A stretch of DNA of 6,860 nt, taken from positions 1-6,860 of the forward strand of contig DOKY01000034.1 of assembly GCA_003510135.1 (NCBI GenBank), read 5' to 3'. Shown piece by piece: positions 1 to 6,561 of the stretch. The notes below the pieces were generated by a model. The model was not told where the DNA came from and did no database searches. It was given only the letters and a program-made list of their open reading frames with translations. The number at the start of each line of letters is the position of its first letter. The stretch's first letter is position 1. Source of the DNA: Pseudothermotoga sp. GTDB taxonomy: Bacteria > Thermotogota > Thermotogae > Thermotogales > DSM-5069. The translations under genes were made by a program, and so were the position numbers.

Positions 1-13
1 ATTTTGTAATGGA

Positions 14-42
14 TTGACACCAATCGTAACCTTTGCTATAGT
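14..42 (+). promoter_or_regulatory. Promoter of the transporter-hydrolase operon
   Basis: A perfect -35 hexamer TTGACA lies at 14-19 and a near-consensus -10 TATAGT at 37-42, separated by 17 bp, which is the optimal sigma-70/SigA spacing. The predicted transcription start is near base 49, about 130 nt before the first gene. No other gene is seen upstream in the window, and the six genes downstream have no comparable internal promoter that I could see. The elements are seen directly; activity is inferred. Confidence 0.72.
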
Positions 43-48
43 TATTAT

Positions 49-179
49 AGCTTCGCAAACCTCAGAGAGAAAGCACCATTCACCGCTTGAACCTTTAGAC
101 GTTTGTCAAGATATCCTACCGTTTCTTGAACTTGGTCTGATCTTTCAGCTTTATTCTATCTCCAAAAGGAGGGATTTGT
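49..179 (+). other. 5' leader of the operon (about 130 nt)
   Basis: This untranslated stretch runs from the predicted transcription start to the GTG start at 180. I recognise no known riboswitch or tRNA-like fold. The segment CTTGA occurs at 86-90 and again at 125-129. Its complement TCAAG at 106-110 could pair with either copy, giving two mutually exclusive 5-bp stems with loops of about 15 and 14 nt. A weaker 4-bp stem, CTGA/TCAG, lies at 137-148. These pairings are short and could be chance. The leader ends in a strong ribosome site, AAAGGAGGGA (165-174). Confidence 0.35.
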
Positions 180-1760
180 GTGAGAAGGTTGCTTTTCGTG
201 GTGTTGGTGTGCACAGCGGTCCTGCTCTTCGCAAGCGTTGAGGACAGCATAATTCAGGTAGGCCGCACGCTTGAGAAGAACGGCATCAACGAGGTACGTT
301 ACGCGGTATGGGGCACTGGAGATCCCAACAGCGTGCTCAGAGTTCTGGGCATCGTTGAAGCGGCGAGGCGCATCAACGACATCTGGGCTAAGAACAACAT
401 CAACGTCAGGGTGATCATCAGAGAGACACGTTACGAGCTCGATTTCACACAGATGTACCAGGAATTTTTGAGCAAGCAACCTCTTGGAACTGCCGGTGAC
501 TTTCTGGTGAACTCGTACGTGTACATAGCACCGCTCGCCGAGGAAGGTTATCTGCTCGATCTGACGCCGTATCTCGAGAAACACAAGGAGCTTCTGGAGG
601 ACTTCTTTGCCTCCCACATCGAGGTGGCCAAGTACAAAGGAAGGATCTACGGTTTGCCACAGGACACCGAAGCGAGACCTTTCTACATCAGGAAAGACGT
701 CGCAGCCAAGGTTGGACTTGACCTGGAGGGCCTAAACGAGAAGGTTTTGAAGGGCGAGTTCACGTGGTTCGATGTCTACGAATGGGCGAAGAAAGCCGTC
801 GAGTCGGGCGCTTCCGAATGGGGTCTGATTCACAGAAGGGGTAGCGCACATCCAGACCTGATGCAGTTCATACTCGCTTTCGGAAGCAAACTGTACGATC
901 GTGCGGATGGAAAACTTGTTTTCGACAAAGAAGCGATATACAAATGGCTCACGATCGAGTGGGTCTTCGCGAGAGAGAAACTGCTTCCCTCCGACATGAT
1001 GGCCTGGGATTGGGCCAAGCAGGTTCACCCGGCGATTGTGGATGGAAAGACTCTGTTCGACATCGGAGGCACGTGGTACTGGACAGAGTGGCAGACCAAG
1101 GACTACTACACCGATCCGAAGACCGGGCAGATGAGGGGATTGAAACCCGAAGAGGTCGAGCAGTGGTTCTACTACACGCTGTTCCCGGCGGGAGAACCCG
1201 GAAAGAAACCCGTGACGCTGAGCCAGCCGTTCATGTGGATGGTCAGCTCGAAGGCTGGCGCGCAGAACCCGAAGTACAGCGCTCTGAAGTCCACCTACGA
1301 TGAGCTTGCTTTCCTGATCGTTGCTAAGGCATCCGATCCAGAGATCAACGCCATACACAGCATCATAAGCGCACACTTGCCGGTTGGAAAATCTTCGGCC
1401 GCCCTGCTCGCCAACAAAGAATGGCTTGACAAACTTTACAATCTTGAGATCGATCTTGACCCAGGCGTGAAGGAGAAGATCGCGGGCATCGTCAAGGCAA
1501 CGGTGAACCCGATCAACGCTAAATTCTTGTCCGATGTTTCCTATATGCTCGAGCACACCAACTTCCCGCCGATACACCCGATGTACGCGAAGCTTTCGGC
1601 GATCTTAGCTGAAGTCGTCGATTACGTGTTAAGAGGTCAGATGGATCCGGTCAAGGCGATCGACTACGCGATCGGTAAGATCAACGCGGACCTTGATCTC
1701 AAGGCTGGTGTGAAGATCATCAACGAGATACCGAAGGATTGGAGATTTGCCGGTAAATGA
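180..1760 (+). CDS. ABC transporter solute-binding protein (family 1, CUT1-type)
   Basis: This is the extracytoplasmic receptor that captures the substrate and delivers it to the two permeases encoded next. The GTG start is chosen because AAAGGAGGGA sits 5 nt upstream and the first residues form a Sec signal peptide: Arg2-Arg3, a hydrophobic core at residues 4-18, and likely cleavage around residue 18-19 before SVED. Cys11 lies in the core but lacks a lipobox (LVC, no small residue before it), so this is probably not a lipoprotein. Family-type segments are YKGRIYGLP (152-160), a TWFDVYEWAKKA helix (195-206), IGGTWYW (295-301), and a C-terminal helix pair of the MDPVKAIDYAIGKINADL type (488-505). 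At 526 residues it is longer than the usual 400-450 of CUT1 receptors. It is rich in Trp and Tyr, as sugar- or oligosaccharide-binding clefts tend to be. The substrate cannot be read from the sequence. The gene overlaps the next one by 4 nt. Confidence 0.9.
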   Translation: MRRLLFVVLVCTAVLLFASVEDSIIQVGRTLEKNGINEVRYAVWGTGDPNSVLRVLGIVEAARRINDIWAKNNINVRVIIRETRYELDFTQMYQEFLSKQPLGTAGDFLVNSYVYIAPLAEEGYLLDLTPYLEKHKELLEDFFASHIEVAKYKGRIYGLPQDTEARPFYIRKDVAAKVGLDLEGLNEKVLKGEFTWFDVYEWAKKAVESGASEWGLIHRRGSAHPDLMQFILAFGSKLYDRADGKLVFDKEAIYKWLTIEWVFAREKLLPSDMMAWDWAKQVHPAIVDGKTLFDIGGTWYWTEWQTKDYYTDPKTGQMRGLKPEEVEQWFYYTLFPAGEPGKKPVTLSQPFMWMVSSKAGAQNPKYSALKSTYDELAFLIVAKASDPEINAIHSIISAHLPVGKSSAALLANKEWLDKLYNLEIDLDPGVKEKIAGIVKATVNPINAKFLSDVSYMLEHTNFPPIHPMYAKLSAILAEVVDYVLRGQMDPVKAIDYAIGKINADLDLKAGVKIINEIPKDWRFAGK

Positions 1761-2704
1761 TCAGGGAAAGATCCTCAAGGAAATGGGAGCTGTGGGCCTT
1801 CCTGGCCCCGGCTCTCGTTGTTGTAGTGATATTCTACGTCGTACCGCTCATTCTGACTGTTTACACGAGTTTCACTCCTCTCAGAAACTGGAACATACAG
1901 CGTTACGCGACGAGACTGATCGGTTTTTACAATTACCAGAAACTTTTTCACGCCATAGCGAACGACCCATCGGTGAGGGCCGTCTTTTTGACCACCGCTG
2001 TTTTTGTGGGTTGTACCCTGCTCGTGAACGTGCTCGGAGGATTGATCCTCGCGTTGCTCACTTTTTTTGTTGACAGGAAAACGAACTCTATCGCGAGCAC
2101 GATCTGGTTGTTGCCAAGGATGTCGCCAATCGCTGTCTACGGACTGGTCTGGTACTATTTCTTCCACGGCAGTGGTGTGGGCACTTTGAATTCTCTGTTT
2201 CTGAGACTTGGTTTCATCGATAAGCCCATCGCGTGGGGTCAGGCCTTCATTCCGTACGGTCCTTGGAGTGTGATCATCTTCGTCAACGGGCTGGTGGGTG
2301 TGAGTTTCGGGATGATCGTGTTGTCTTCGGCCATCAAGAGCATTCCGGGTGAGTTCGTTATCGCCGCGAGGGTCGACGGTGCGACGGACTGGCAGATCTG
2401 CAGGAGGGTCCTGATACCCCAGATCAAGTGGCACATCATGTACGTCACAACGTGGCAGCTGCTGAGTTTGCTCACCTCCTACGCGCACACGTACCTTCTG
2501 GTGAGCTGGAGGTTGGTGAACAAATCTTACGGAACCCCATGGGCGCTCTACGTGTACGATCTTGCGTTCACGGGTGTCTTCGACCAGGGATTGGCAGCCG
2601 CAGCGGGAACCCTTCTGGTCCTGGTGGGAGGATTGCTCGGTCTGATCACGCTCAGAATACTGGGCTTTGGAAGGCTCATGACGGAACCGCGTGGTGATAT
2701 CTGA
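1757..2704 (+). CDS. ABC transporter permease (MalF/UgpA-like)
   Basis: This is the first inner-membrane subunit of the CUT1-type importer. The 315-residue protein has about six hydrophobic segments (approx. 12-36, 74-104, 113-136, 170-192, 229-249, 277-302). The cytoplasmic EAA loop that docks on the ATPase is at 199-221 and reads EFVIAARVDGATDWQICRRV followed by LIP. The N-terminal WAFLAPAL and the LTVYTSFTPLRNW segment after TM1 are typical of the MalF/UgpA side of the pair. The ATG lies in an ATGA overlap with the stop of the binding-protein gene. The only upstream purine run is GGAG at 1741-1744, so translational coupling probably drives initiation. Length and topology are normal for the family. 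Confidence 0.93.
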   Translation: MIRERSSRKWELWAFLAPALVVVVIFYVVPLILTVYTSFTPLRNWNIQRYATRLIGFYNYQKLFHAIANDPSVRAVFLTTAVFVGCTLLVNVLGGLILALLTFFVDRKTNSIASTIWLLPRMSPIAVYGLVWYYFFHGSGVGTLNSLFLRLGFIDKPIAWGQAFIPYGPWSVIIFVNGLVGVSFGMIVLSSAIKSIPGEFVIAARVDGATDWQICRRVLIPQIKWHIMYVTTWQLLSLLTSYAHTYLLVSWRLVNKSYGTPWALYVYDLAFTGVFDQGLAAAAGTLLVLVGGLLGLITLRILGFGRLMTEPRGDI

Positions 2705-3579
2705 TGAGTCTGGGCGATGTGGAAGTTCGAAGCAAGAGCAGACAGATCTTTTATTCCATCATTCTCATAGCGCTCTCAGTGCCGGTGATCGTGGCCTTTT
2801 CCATGCTCGTTCTTTCAAGTTTTGCGAATCAGATGGTGACGAACTTCGATTTCTCCAAGGTGAGGTTCACGTTTAAGAACTGGCAACTTTTGTTTCAGGG
2901 AAGGATCGCCATAACTGGAGGGCTGAGGGAGAACATATTCCTCTACTTAATCAACACGGCGATCGTCGCGTTCGGAGTGGCGATCGTCACCACACTCGTT
3001 GGAACTCTTTCCGGTTATGCGATCTCAAGAATCAGGTTCAGAGGAAGAAGATTCGTGCTGTTGATGATGCTCATGCTGCACGCTCTGCCTGGCTCGATCC
3101 TCATCGTTGGGGTTTACTTTCTCTACAGACTTTGGATGCCCACGAGCCTCAACGCGCTCCGGTATTTTTCTTTCTTCTACGTCATCGTCGCCCGCGCCGC
3201 ACTCGAGGTTCCGCTTTCGGTGTGGCTCATGAAGGGCTTTTTCGATCTGCTGCCCTGGGAGGTGGAATGGTCTGCGCTGGTCGATGGGGCTTCGAGACTC
3301 AAAACATGGGCGAAGATCATGATGCCCTTGATAAAGCCCGGTGTGGTGGCCATACTGATCTTCGGTTTTCTCGCCGGCTGGCAGGACATCATCTATGTCA
3401 GAACGTTTCTCATAGACAAAACGCTCGCAACCTTCATCGAATCGAATCTGGAGTCTGAGATGGCTTACATGCCCCTGCTCGCCGCTGCAGCCACGCTTTA
3501 TCTTTTACCTACGATTTTCTTCTACATAAGTTCTCAAAAGCTTTTGTTCAAAGTCTACGCAGGTGGCATCAGGAGGTGA
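2704..3579 (+). CDS. ABC transporter permease (MalG/UgpE-like)
   Basis: This is the second membrane subunit and partners the preceding permease to form the translocation channel. The 291-residue protein has about six hydrophobic segments (approx. 15-38, 78-107, 116-140, 155-178, 211-232, 258-278). The EAA loop starts at Glu186 and runs to about 213 (EVEWSALVDGASRLKTWAKI, then MMPLIKPG). The NTAIVAFGVAIVTTLVGTLSGYA region and the C-terminal end KVYAGGIRR are typical of MalG/UgpE proteins. The ATG overlaps the previous stop by 1 nt (TGATG), with a GGTGAT ribosome site about 6 nt upstream. The last codons contain the ribosome site for the ATPase gene. Confidence 0.93.
   Translation: MSLGDVEVRSKSRQIFYSIILIALSVPVIVAFSMLVLSSFANQMVTNFDFSKVRFTFKNWQLLFQGRIAITGGLRENIFLYLINTAIVAFGVAIVTTLVGTLSGYAISRIRFRGRRFVLLMMLMLHALPGSILIVGVYFLYRLWMPTSLNALRYFSFFYVIVARAALEVPLSVWLMKGFFDLLPWEVEWSALVDGASRLKTWAKIMMPLIKPGVVAILIFGFLAGWQDIIYVRTFLIDKTLATFIESNLESEMAYMPLLAAAATLYLLPTIFFYISSQKLLFKVYAGGIRR
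3571..3579 (+). promoter_or_regulatory. Ribosome binding site fixing the TTG start of the ATPase
   Basis: AGGAGGTGA is a near-perfect match to the 16S rRNA anti-Shine-Dalgarno. It is embedded in the final codons and stop of the second permease. From its AGGAGG core there are 9 nt to the TTG at 3586. The frame then reads ASIVLENITKKFG, the normal beginning of a MalK-type ATPase, so the rare TTG start is well supported. Confidence 0.8.
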
Positions 3580-3585
3580 AGGGTC

Positions 3586-4668
3586 TTGGCATCCATCGTG
3601 CTCGAGAATATCACGAAGAAGTTCGGTAAGGTGACGGCTCTCGATGGGGTGAACCTGCAGATAGATGACGGTGAGTTCATCGTCCTGCTCGGCCCTTCGG
3701 GCAGCGGCAAAACCACGTTGATGTACCTGATCGCAGGCATCTACAGACCCACTTCCGGACGCATCCTCTTCGACGGAAGGGACGTGACGAACCTGCCTCC
3801 GAAGGAAAGAAACGTGGGCCTGGTCTTTCAAAACTGGGCACTCTATCCGCACATGAAGGTGTTCGACAACATAGCCTTTCCCTTGACGTTGAAAAAGGCC
3901 GACAAAAACACAATCCAACAGAGAGTTCACGAAGTGGCAAACATGCTCAGGATAGAAGCCCTCCTTGATAGATACCCCTGGCAGCTGAGCGGTGGGCAAC
4001 AGCAGCGTGTGGCCATAGCGAGAGCTCTGGTCAAGCAACCTCAGATCCTTCTGTTCGATGAGCCACTGAGCAACCTGGATGCACTTTTGAGGATCGGTGT
4101 CAGGACGGAACTGAAGAGGTTGCAGAAAGATTTGAAGATTACCTCGGTCTACGTCACGCACGATCAAGCGGAGGCTCTGGCGATTGCAGACAGAATCGCG
4201 GTGATAAACAACGGAAAGCTGATCCAGGTGGGCACACCGAACGAAATCTACTACAATCCGAGACACACGTTCGTGGCCGGTTTTGTGGGAAATCCGCCCG
4301 CCAACCTCTTGAACGCCGAGTTCGATGGAACAAGATTGACCATAGAGACCAAAACCTTCCAGGCCCCGGCTGAACTCTTGCAGAGGATCTCCGGCAGAAG
4401 AAGGATCGTTCTGGGCTTCAGGCCGGAGAAGGGATCTCTGCTCGATCATATCACAGAGAACGCCGTCGGTATCGAGGTACAGGTGTACGAGGTCGAGTCC
4501 ATGGGAAGAGAACAGATCGTGACCGTTTCGATAGAGCAGACGATGGTGAAGGTGCTGAGACCTTCCGAAGAGAAATTCCAGGTGGGTCAAAGACTGTTTC
4601 TGTGTGTTGATATAAAAGATTTGATGCTTTTCGATTTCGACACGAACGAGGCACTCGATGTTCGGTGA
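3586..4668 (+). CDS. ABC transporter ATP-binding protein (MalK/UgpC-type)
   Basis: This cytoplasmic ATPase powers the importer. The 360-residue protein has all nucleotide-binding motifs in order: Walker A GPSGSGKTT (36-44), Q-loop Gln82, signature LSGGQ (134-138), Walker B ILLFDEP (154-160), D-loop SNLD (162-165) and H-loop His192. After residue 230 comes the C-terminal extension of MalK-like proteins, with FVAGFVGNPPANLL (229-242) and GFRPE (277-281), corresponding to the TOBE/MOI regulatory domain. Length matches the family (about 360-370). The TTG start follows a 6-nt gap after the second permease. Many Thermotogota importers share a single ATPase, so a dedicated one here makes the transporter self-sufficient. 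No key residue is missing. Confidence 0.95.
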   Translation: MASIVLENITKKFGKVTALDGVNLQIDDGEFIVLLGPSGSGKTTLMYLIAGIYRPTSGRILFDGRDVTNLPPKERNVGLVFQNWALYPHMKVFDNIAFPLTLKKADKNTIQQRVHEVANMLRIEALLDRYPWQLSGGQQQRVAIARALVKQPQILLFDEPLSNLDALLRIGVRTELKRLQKDLKITSVYVTHDQAEALAIADRIAVINNGKLIQVGTPNEIYYNPRHTFVAGFVGNPPANLLNAEFDGTRLTIETKTFQAPAELLQRISGRRRIVLGFRPEKGSLLDHITENAVGIEVQVYEVESMGREQIVTVSIEQTMVKVLRPSEEKFQVGQRLFLCVDIKDLMLFDFDTNEALDVR

Positions 4669-4689
4669 GTTTTGAGCTAACATATAACT

Positions 4690-5394
4690 GTGAGACCGAT
4701 CGTAGGCATTAGCTGTTCGGTGGATGAAGAATCTTTGAAGCTCAACATGAATTACTACCAGGCCGTAGAAGAAACCGGTGGTTTGCCCATTCTCGTGCCG
4801 ATCCTCAGGGAGCGCGAGAATCTGTTCAGGCTGGTAGATCTTCTGGACGGGATGATCTTCTCAGGTGGAGTGGATGTGGACCCTTACCATTACAATGAAG
4901 AACCTCATCCAGGCCTGGGACAGATAACACCGGAGAGGGACGAGCTGGAAATAACGCTGTGCAGAATTCTGTACGAAAAGAAAAAGCCCATCTTCGGTAT
5001 CTGCAGAGGCATTCAGTTGATCAACGTCGCGCTCGGCGGAACGCTCTATCAGGACATAAAGACGCAGCTCTCCAACGCTTTGAAACATCAGCAGGAAGCC
5101 CCGGCCCACAGTCCAACGCACGAGGTTCTCATCGAAAAGGACAGCCTGCTGTTCTCCATTCTGAAGAGCGAAAGGCTGCGGGTCAACAGTTTCCACCACC
5201 AGGCCGTGAAAGACGTCGCGGCGACTTTGAGGGTTGTGGCGAGAGCGAAAGACGGCATCATAGAGGCGCTTGAGTCCAGAAACGACAGGTTCGTCCTGGC
5301 GGTTCAGTGGCACCCGGAAAGAATGTTCAAACGGCACAGAGAACACTTCGAACTGTTCAGACGTTTCGTTGAAGAGTGCGCAAAGAAAGGGTGA
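4690..5394 (+). CDS. Class I glutamine amidotransferase-like hydrolase, peptidase C26 (gamma-glutamyl hydrolase/PuuD-like)
   Basis: This is a cytoplasmic cysteine hydrolase expected to cleave gamma-glutamyl amide bonds; PuuD hydrolyses gamma-glutamyl-GABA. In 234 residues it shows PIVGISC (3-9), FSGGVDVDP (57-65), the nucleophile elbow GICRG with Cys105, NSFHHQAV (166-173), and the VQWHPE motif with His208 and Glu210 completing the triad. This motif set separates C26/PuuD-like free hydrolases from amidotransferase subunits, and no synthetase partner lies nearby. GTG is chosen because an in-frame stop lies 12 nt upstream and the next Met (residue 20) would remove the first beta strand. The ribosome site is weak. 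The gene is 21 nt downstream of the ATPase and 6 nt upstream of a D-aminopeptidase gene, so it may act on the imported compound. The exact substrate (gamma-glutamyl polyamine product, gamma-D-Glu peptide, other) is unknown. Confidence 0.88.
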   Translation: MRPIVGISCSVDEESLKLNMNYYQAVEETGGLPILVPILRERENLFRLVDLLDGMIFSGGVDVDPYHYNEEPHPGLGQITPERDELEITLCRILYEKKKPIFGICRGIQLINVALGGTLYQDIKTQLSNALKHQQEAPAHSPTHEVLIEKDSLLFSILKSERLRVNSFHHQAVKDVAATLRVVARAKDGIIEALESRNDRFVLAVQWHPERMFKRHREHFELFRRFVEECAKKG

Positions 5395-5400
5395 TCGAAC

Positions 5401-6219
5401 GTGAAGATCTACATTTCTGCCGACATGGAGGGTATCTCTGGCGTTGTGGGGCTAGGCCACGTGTCACCCGGCGACAAGGAGTACGAGAGATTCAGAAAGC
5501 TCATGACCCGTGAGGTGAACGCAGTCGTAGAGGCAGCCGTCCAGTGTGGAGCAAAACAGGTGCTGGTGAACGATTCTCACAACACCATGGACAACATCCT
5601 GATCGAAGAACTGCATCCCAAGGCCGTGTTGATCAGCGGTAGTCCGAAGCCTATGAGCATGATGGAAGGCATAGATGAGAGTTTCGATGCTGTTTTCTTT
5701 GTGGGTTACCATGCGAGAGCAGGTAGTGCACCCGCAATCATGGATCACACTTACACCGGAAGAGTCTTTTGTGTCGAGGTGAACGGAAAGAAGTTGAGCG
5801 AAGCCGGCCTGAACGCCAGGATCGCGGGTTGTTTCCACGTTCCTGTCGCGCTCGTGACGGGAGATCAGCTCACCATAGAGTGTGCTAAACAGGAACTGAA
5901 CGATTTCGTCGGGGTGATCGTCAAAGAAGCCGTTGGAAGGTACGCCGCGAAAATCTATCCGTTCGAGGTCGTGGAAGAAAAATTGAAGGCTGGGATTGAA
6001 GAGGCCATGCGTAGATTGAGAGAGTTCAAACCAACGGTGGAACAAGAGCCGGTGGAAGTGAAGCTCACCTTCTACAGTTCCGCCTTTGCTGAGACTCCTT
6101 CACTTCTTCCGAACGTGGAGCGGCTCGACGCCAGGACACTTAGATACACAGCCAAAAATTATCTCGAAGCTTACAGATTGCTCAGAGTCTGTCTCTCACT
6201 CTCTTCTTTGGCCAAATAG
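5401..6219 (+). CDS. dppA: M55 family D-aminopeptidase (DppA-like)
   Basis: This is a zinc aminopeptidase related to Bacillus subtilis DppA, which releases N-terminal D-amino acids (notably D-Ala) and assembles as a ring-shaped decamer in the cytoplasm. The 272-residue length matches the family. All expected residues are present: Asp8 and Glu10 in SADMEG (6-11), His60 in VNDSH, His104 in GYHARAG, the presumed catalytic His116 in MDH, and Glu134 in LSEAGLNA. Other family blocks are LHPKAVLISG (71-80) and AKNYLEAYRLL near the C-terminus. The GTG start has AAGGGTGA upstream, which overlaps the stop of the C26 gene. In B. subtilis, DppA is encoded with a dipeptide-type transporter; here it sits behind a sugar-type importer. 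Its 3' end overlaps the convergent PadR gene by 24 bp. The family call is firm; the physiological substrate is inferred. Confidence 0.94.
   Translation: MKIYISADMEGISGVVGLGHVSPGDKEYERFRKLMTREVNAVVEAAVQCGAKQVLVNDSHNTMDNILIEELHPKAVLISGSPKPMSMMEGIDESFDAVFFVGYHARAGSAPAIMDHTYTGRVFCVEVNGKKLSEAGLNARIAGCFHVPVALVTGDQLTIECAKQELNDFVGVIVKEAVGRYAAKIYPFEVVEEKLKAGIEEAMRRLREFKPTVEQEPVEVKLTFYSSAFAETPSLLPNVERLDARTLRYTAKNYLEAYRLLRVCLSLSSLAK
6196..6219. other. Convergent 3' overlap of the M55 and PadR genes
   Basis: The stop of the + strand gene (TAG, 6217-6219) lies beyond the stop of the - strand gene (TGA, read from 6198-6196), so 24 bp code on both strands. Both protein ends look natural for their families. 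There is no intergenic room for a hairpin plus T-run terminator in either direction. The only symmetry here is a loopless palindrome, TTTGGCCAAA (6207-6216). Confidence 0.8.
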
Positions 6220-6561
6220 TCGTTCGTATCTTTTGAAAAACTCTTCGAGCAAAGTCTTTTGAAATCTCAGCCTGTTTGCCAGGAAAGAAAGTCTTTGCTT
6301 GCCAGCCTCGGTGATCCTGTACGTTCTCCTGGCGGGTCCCTGGCCGAGCACGTCCCACTCCGACTGCACCAGACCCTCGGCCTCGAGACGTGCCAGCAAC
6401 CTGTAAAGGTTCCCCATGGGTCCCACGCCTTCGAATCCCACGCCGAGCTCGCTCAACTTTCTGGCGATTTCATAGCCATGAACTGGTTCTTCCGCGATCG
6501 AGAGGAGCACGAGGGCCTCGAGGAAATGACCCCCGCGCCCCATTCCGTGACGGTGTCTCAC
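6196..6561 (-). CDS. PadR family transcriptional regulator
   Basis: This is a small winged-helix DNA-binding protein of the PadR family, usually a dimeric repressor released by a ligand or stress. In 121 residues it shows ALVLLSIAEEPVHGYEI (16-32, with the family HGYEI), the recognition-helix region GNLYRLLARLEAEGLV (50-65), the wing GPARRTYRITEAGKQRL (75-91), and one C-terminal dimerisation helix (about 92-116). This fits the short PadR subfamily. The GTG start forms a GTGA overlap with the upstream gene's stop, with AAGGGA (6576-6571) 9 nt before it. An internal ATG six codons later (6543) is possible but would drop the RHRHG segment. That N-terminus is shared with the co-transcribed small protein, which is unusual. 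It likely represses its own promoter; whether it also controls the neighbouring import operon is unknown. Confidence 0.9.
   Translation of the reverse strand: MRHRHGMGRGGHFLEALVLLSIAEEPVHGYEIARKLSELGVGFEGVGPMGNLYRLLARLEAEGLVQSEWDVLGQGPARRTYRITEAGKQRLSFLANRLRFQKTLLEEFFKRYERLFGQRRE

Noticed and set aside
14..241. Open frame at the left end (75 codons) overlapping the signal-peptide region.
   Set aside because: It begins inside the -35 box of a good promoter, has no ribosome site and overlaps the binding-protein start in another frame.
732..1577. Antisense open frame (about 280 codons) opposite the binding-protein gene.
   Set aside because: It lies wholly within a well-supported gene, has no recognisable family motif and no convincing start signals; it is a by-product of codon bias.
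3505..4683. Long antisense open frame (about 390 codons) opposite the ATPase gene.
   Set aside because: It mirrors a clear ATPase with every motif intact. Its translation is low-complexity and His/Gln/Leu-rich with no recognisable domain, and it runs across the 3' end of the second permease.
4683..4688. TATAAC before the C26 gene as an internal -10 box.
   Set aside because: No -35 match at suitable spacing, and it lies right against the GTG codon, leaving no room for a normal start site.
6207..6216. Palindrome TTTGGCCAAA as a terminator or operator.
   Set aside because: It has no loop, only ten bases, and no T-run follows; it sits in coding sequence on both strands.
6229..6264. Direct repeat TCTTTTGAAA at 6229-6238 and 6255-6264.
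   Set aside because: It lies inside the PadR coding sequence and arises from similar Phe/Gln/Lys codons in the C-terminal helix; no sign of a mobile element or regulatory array.
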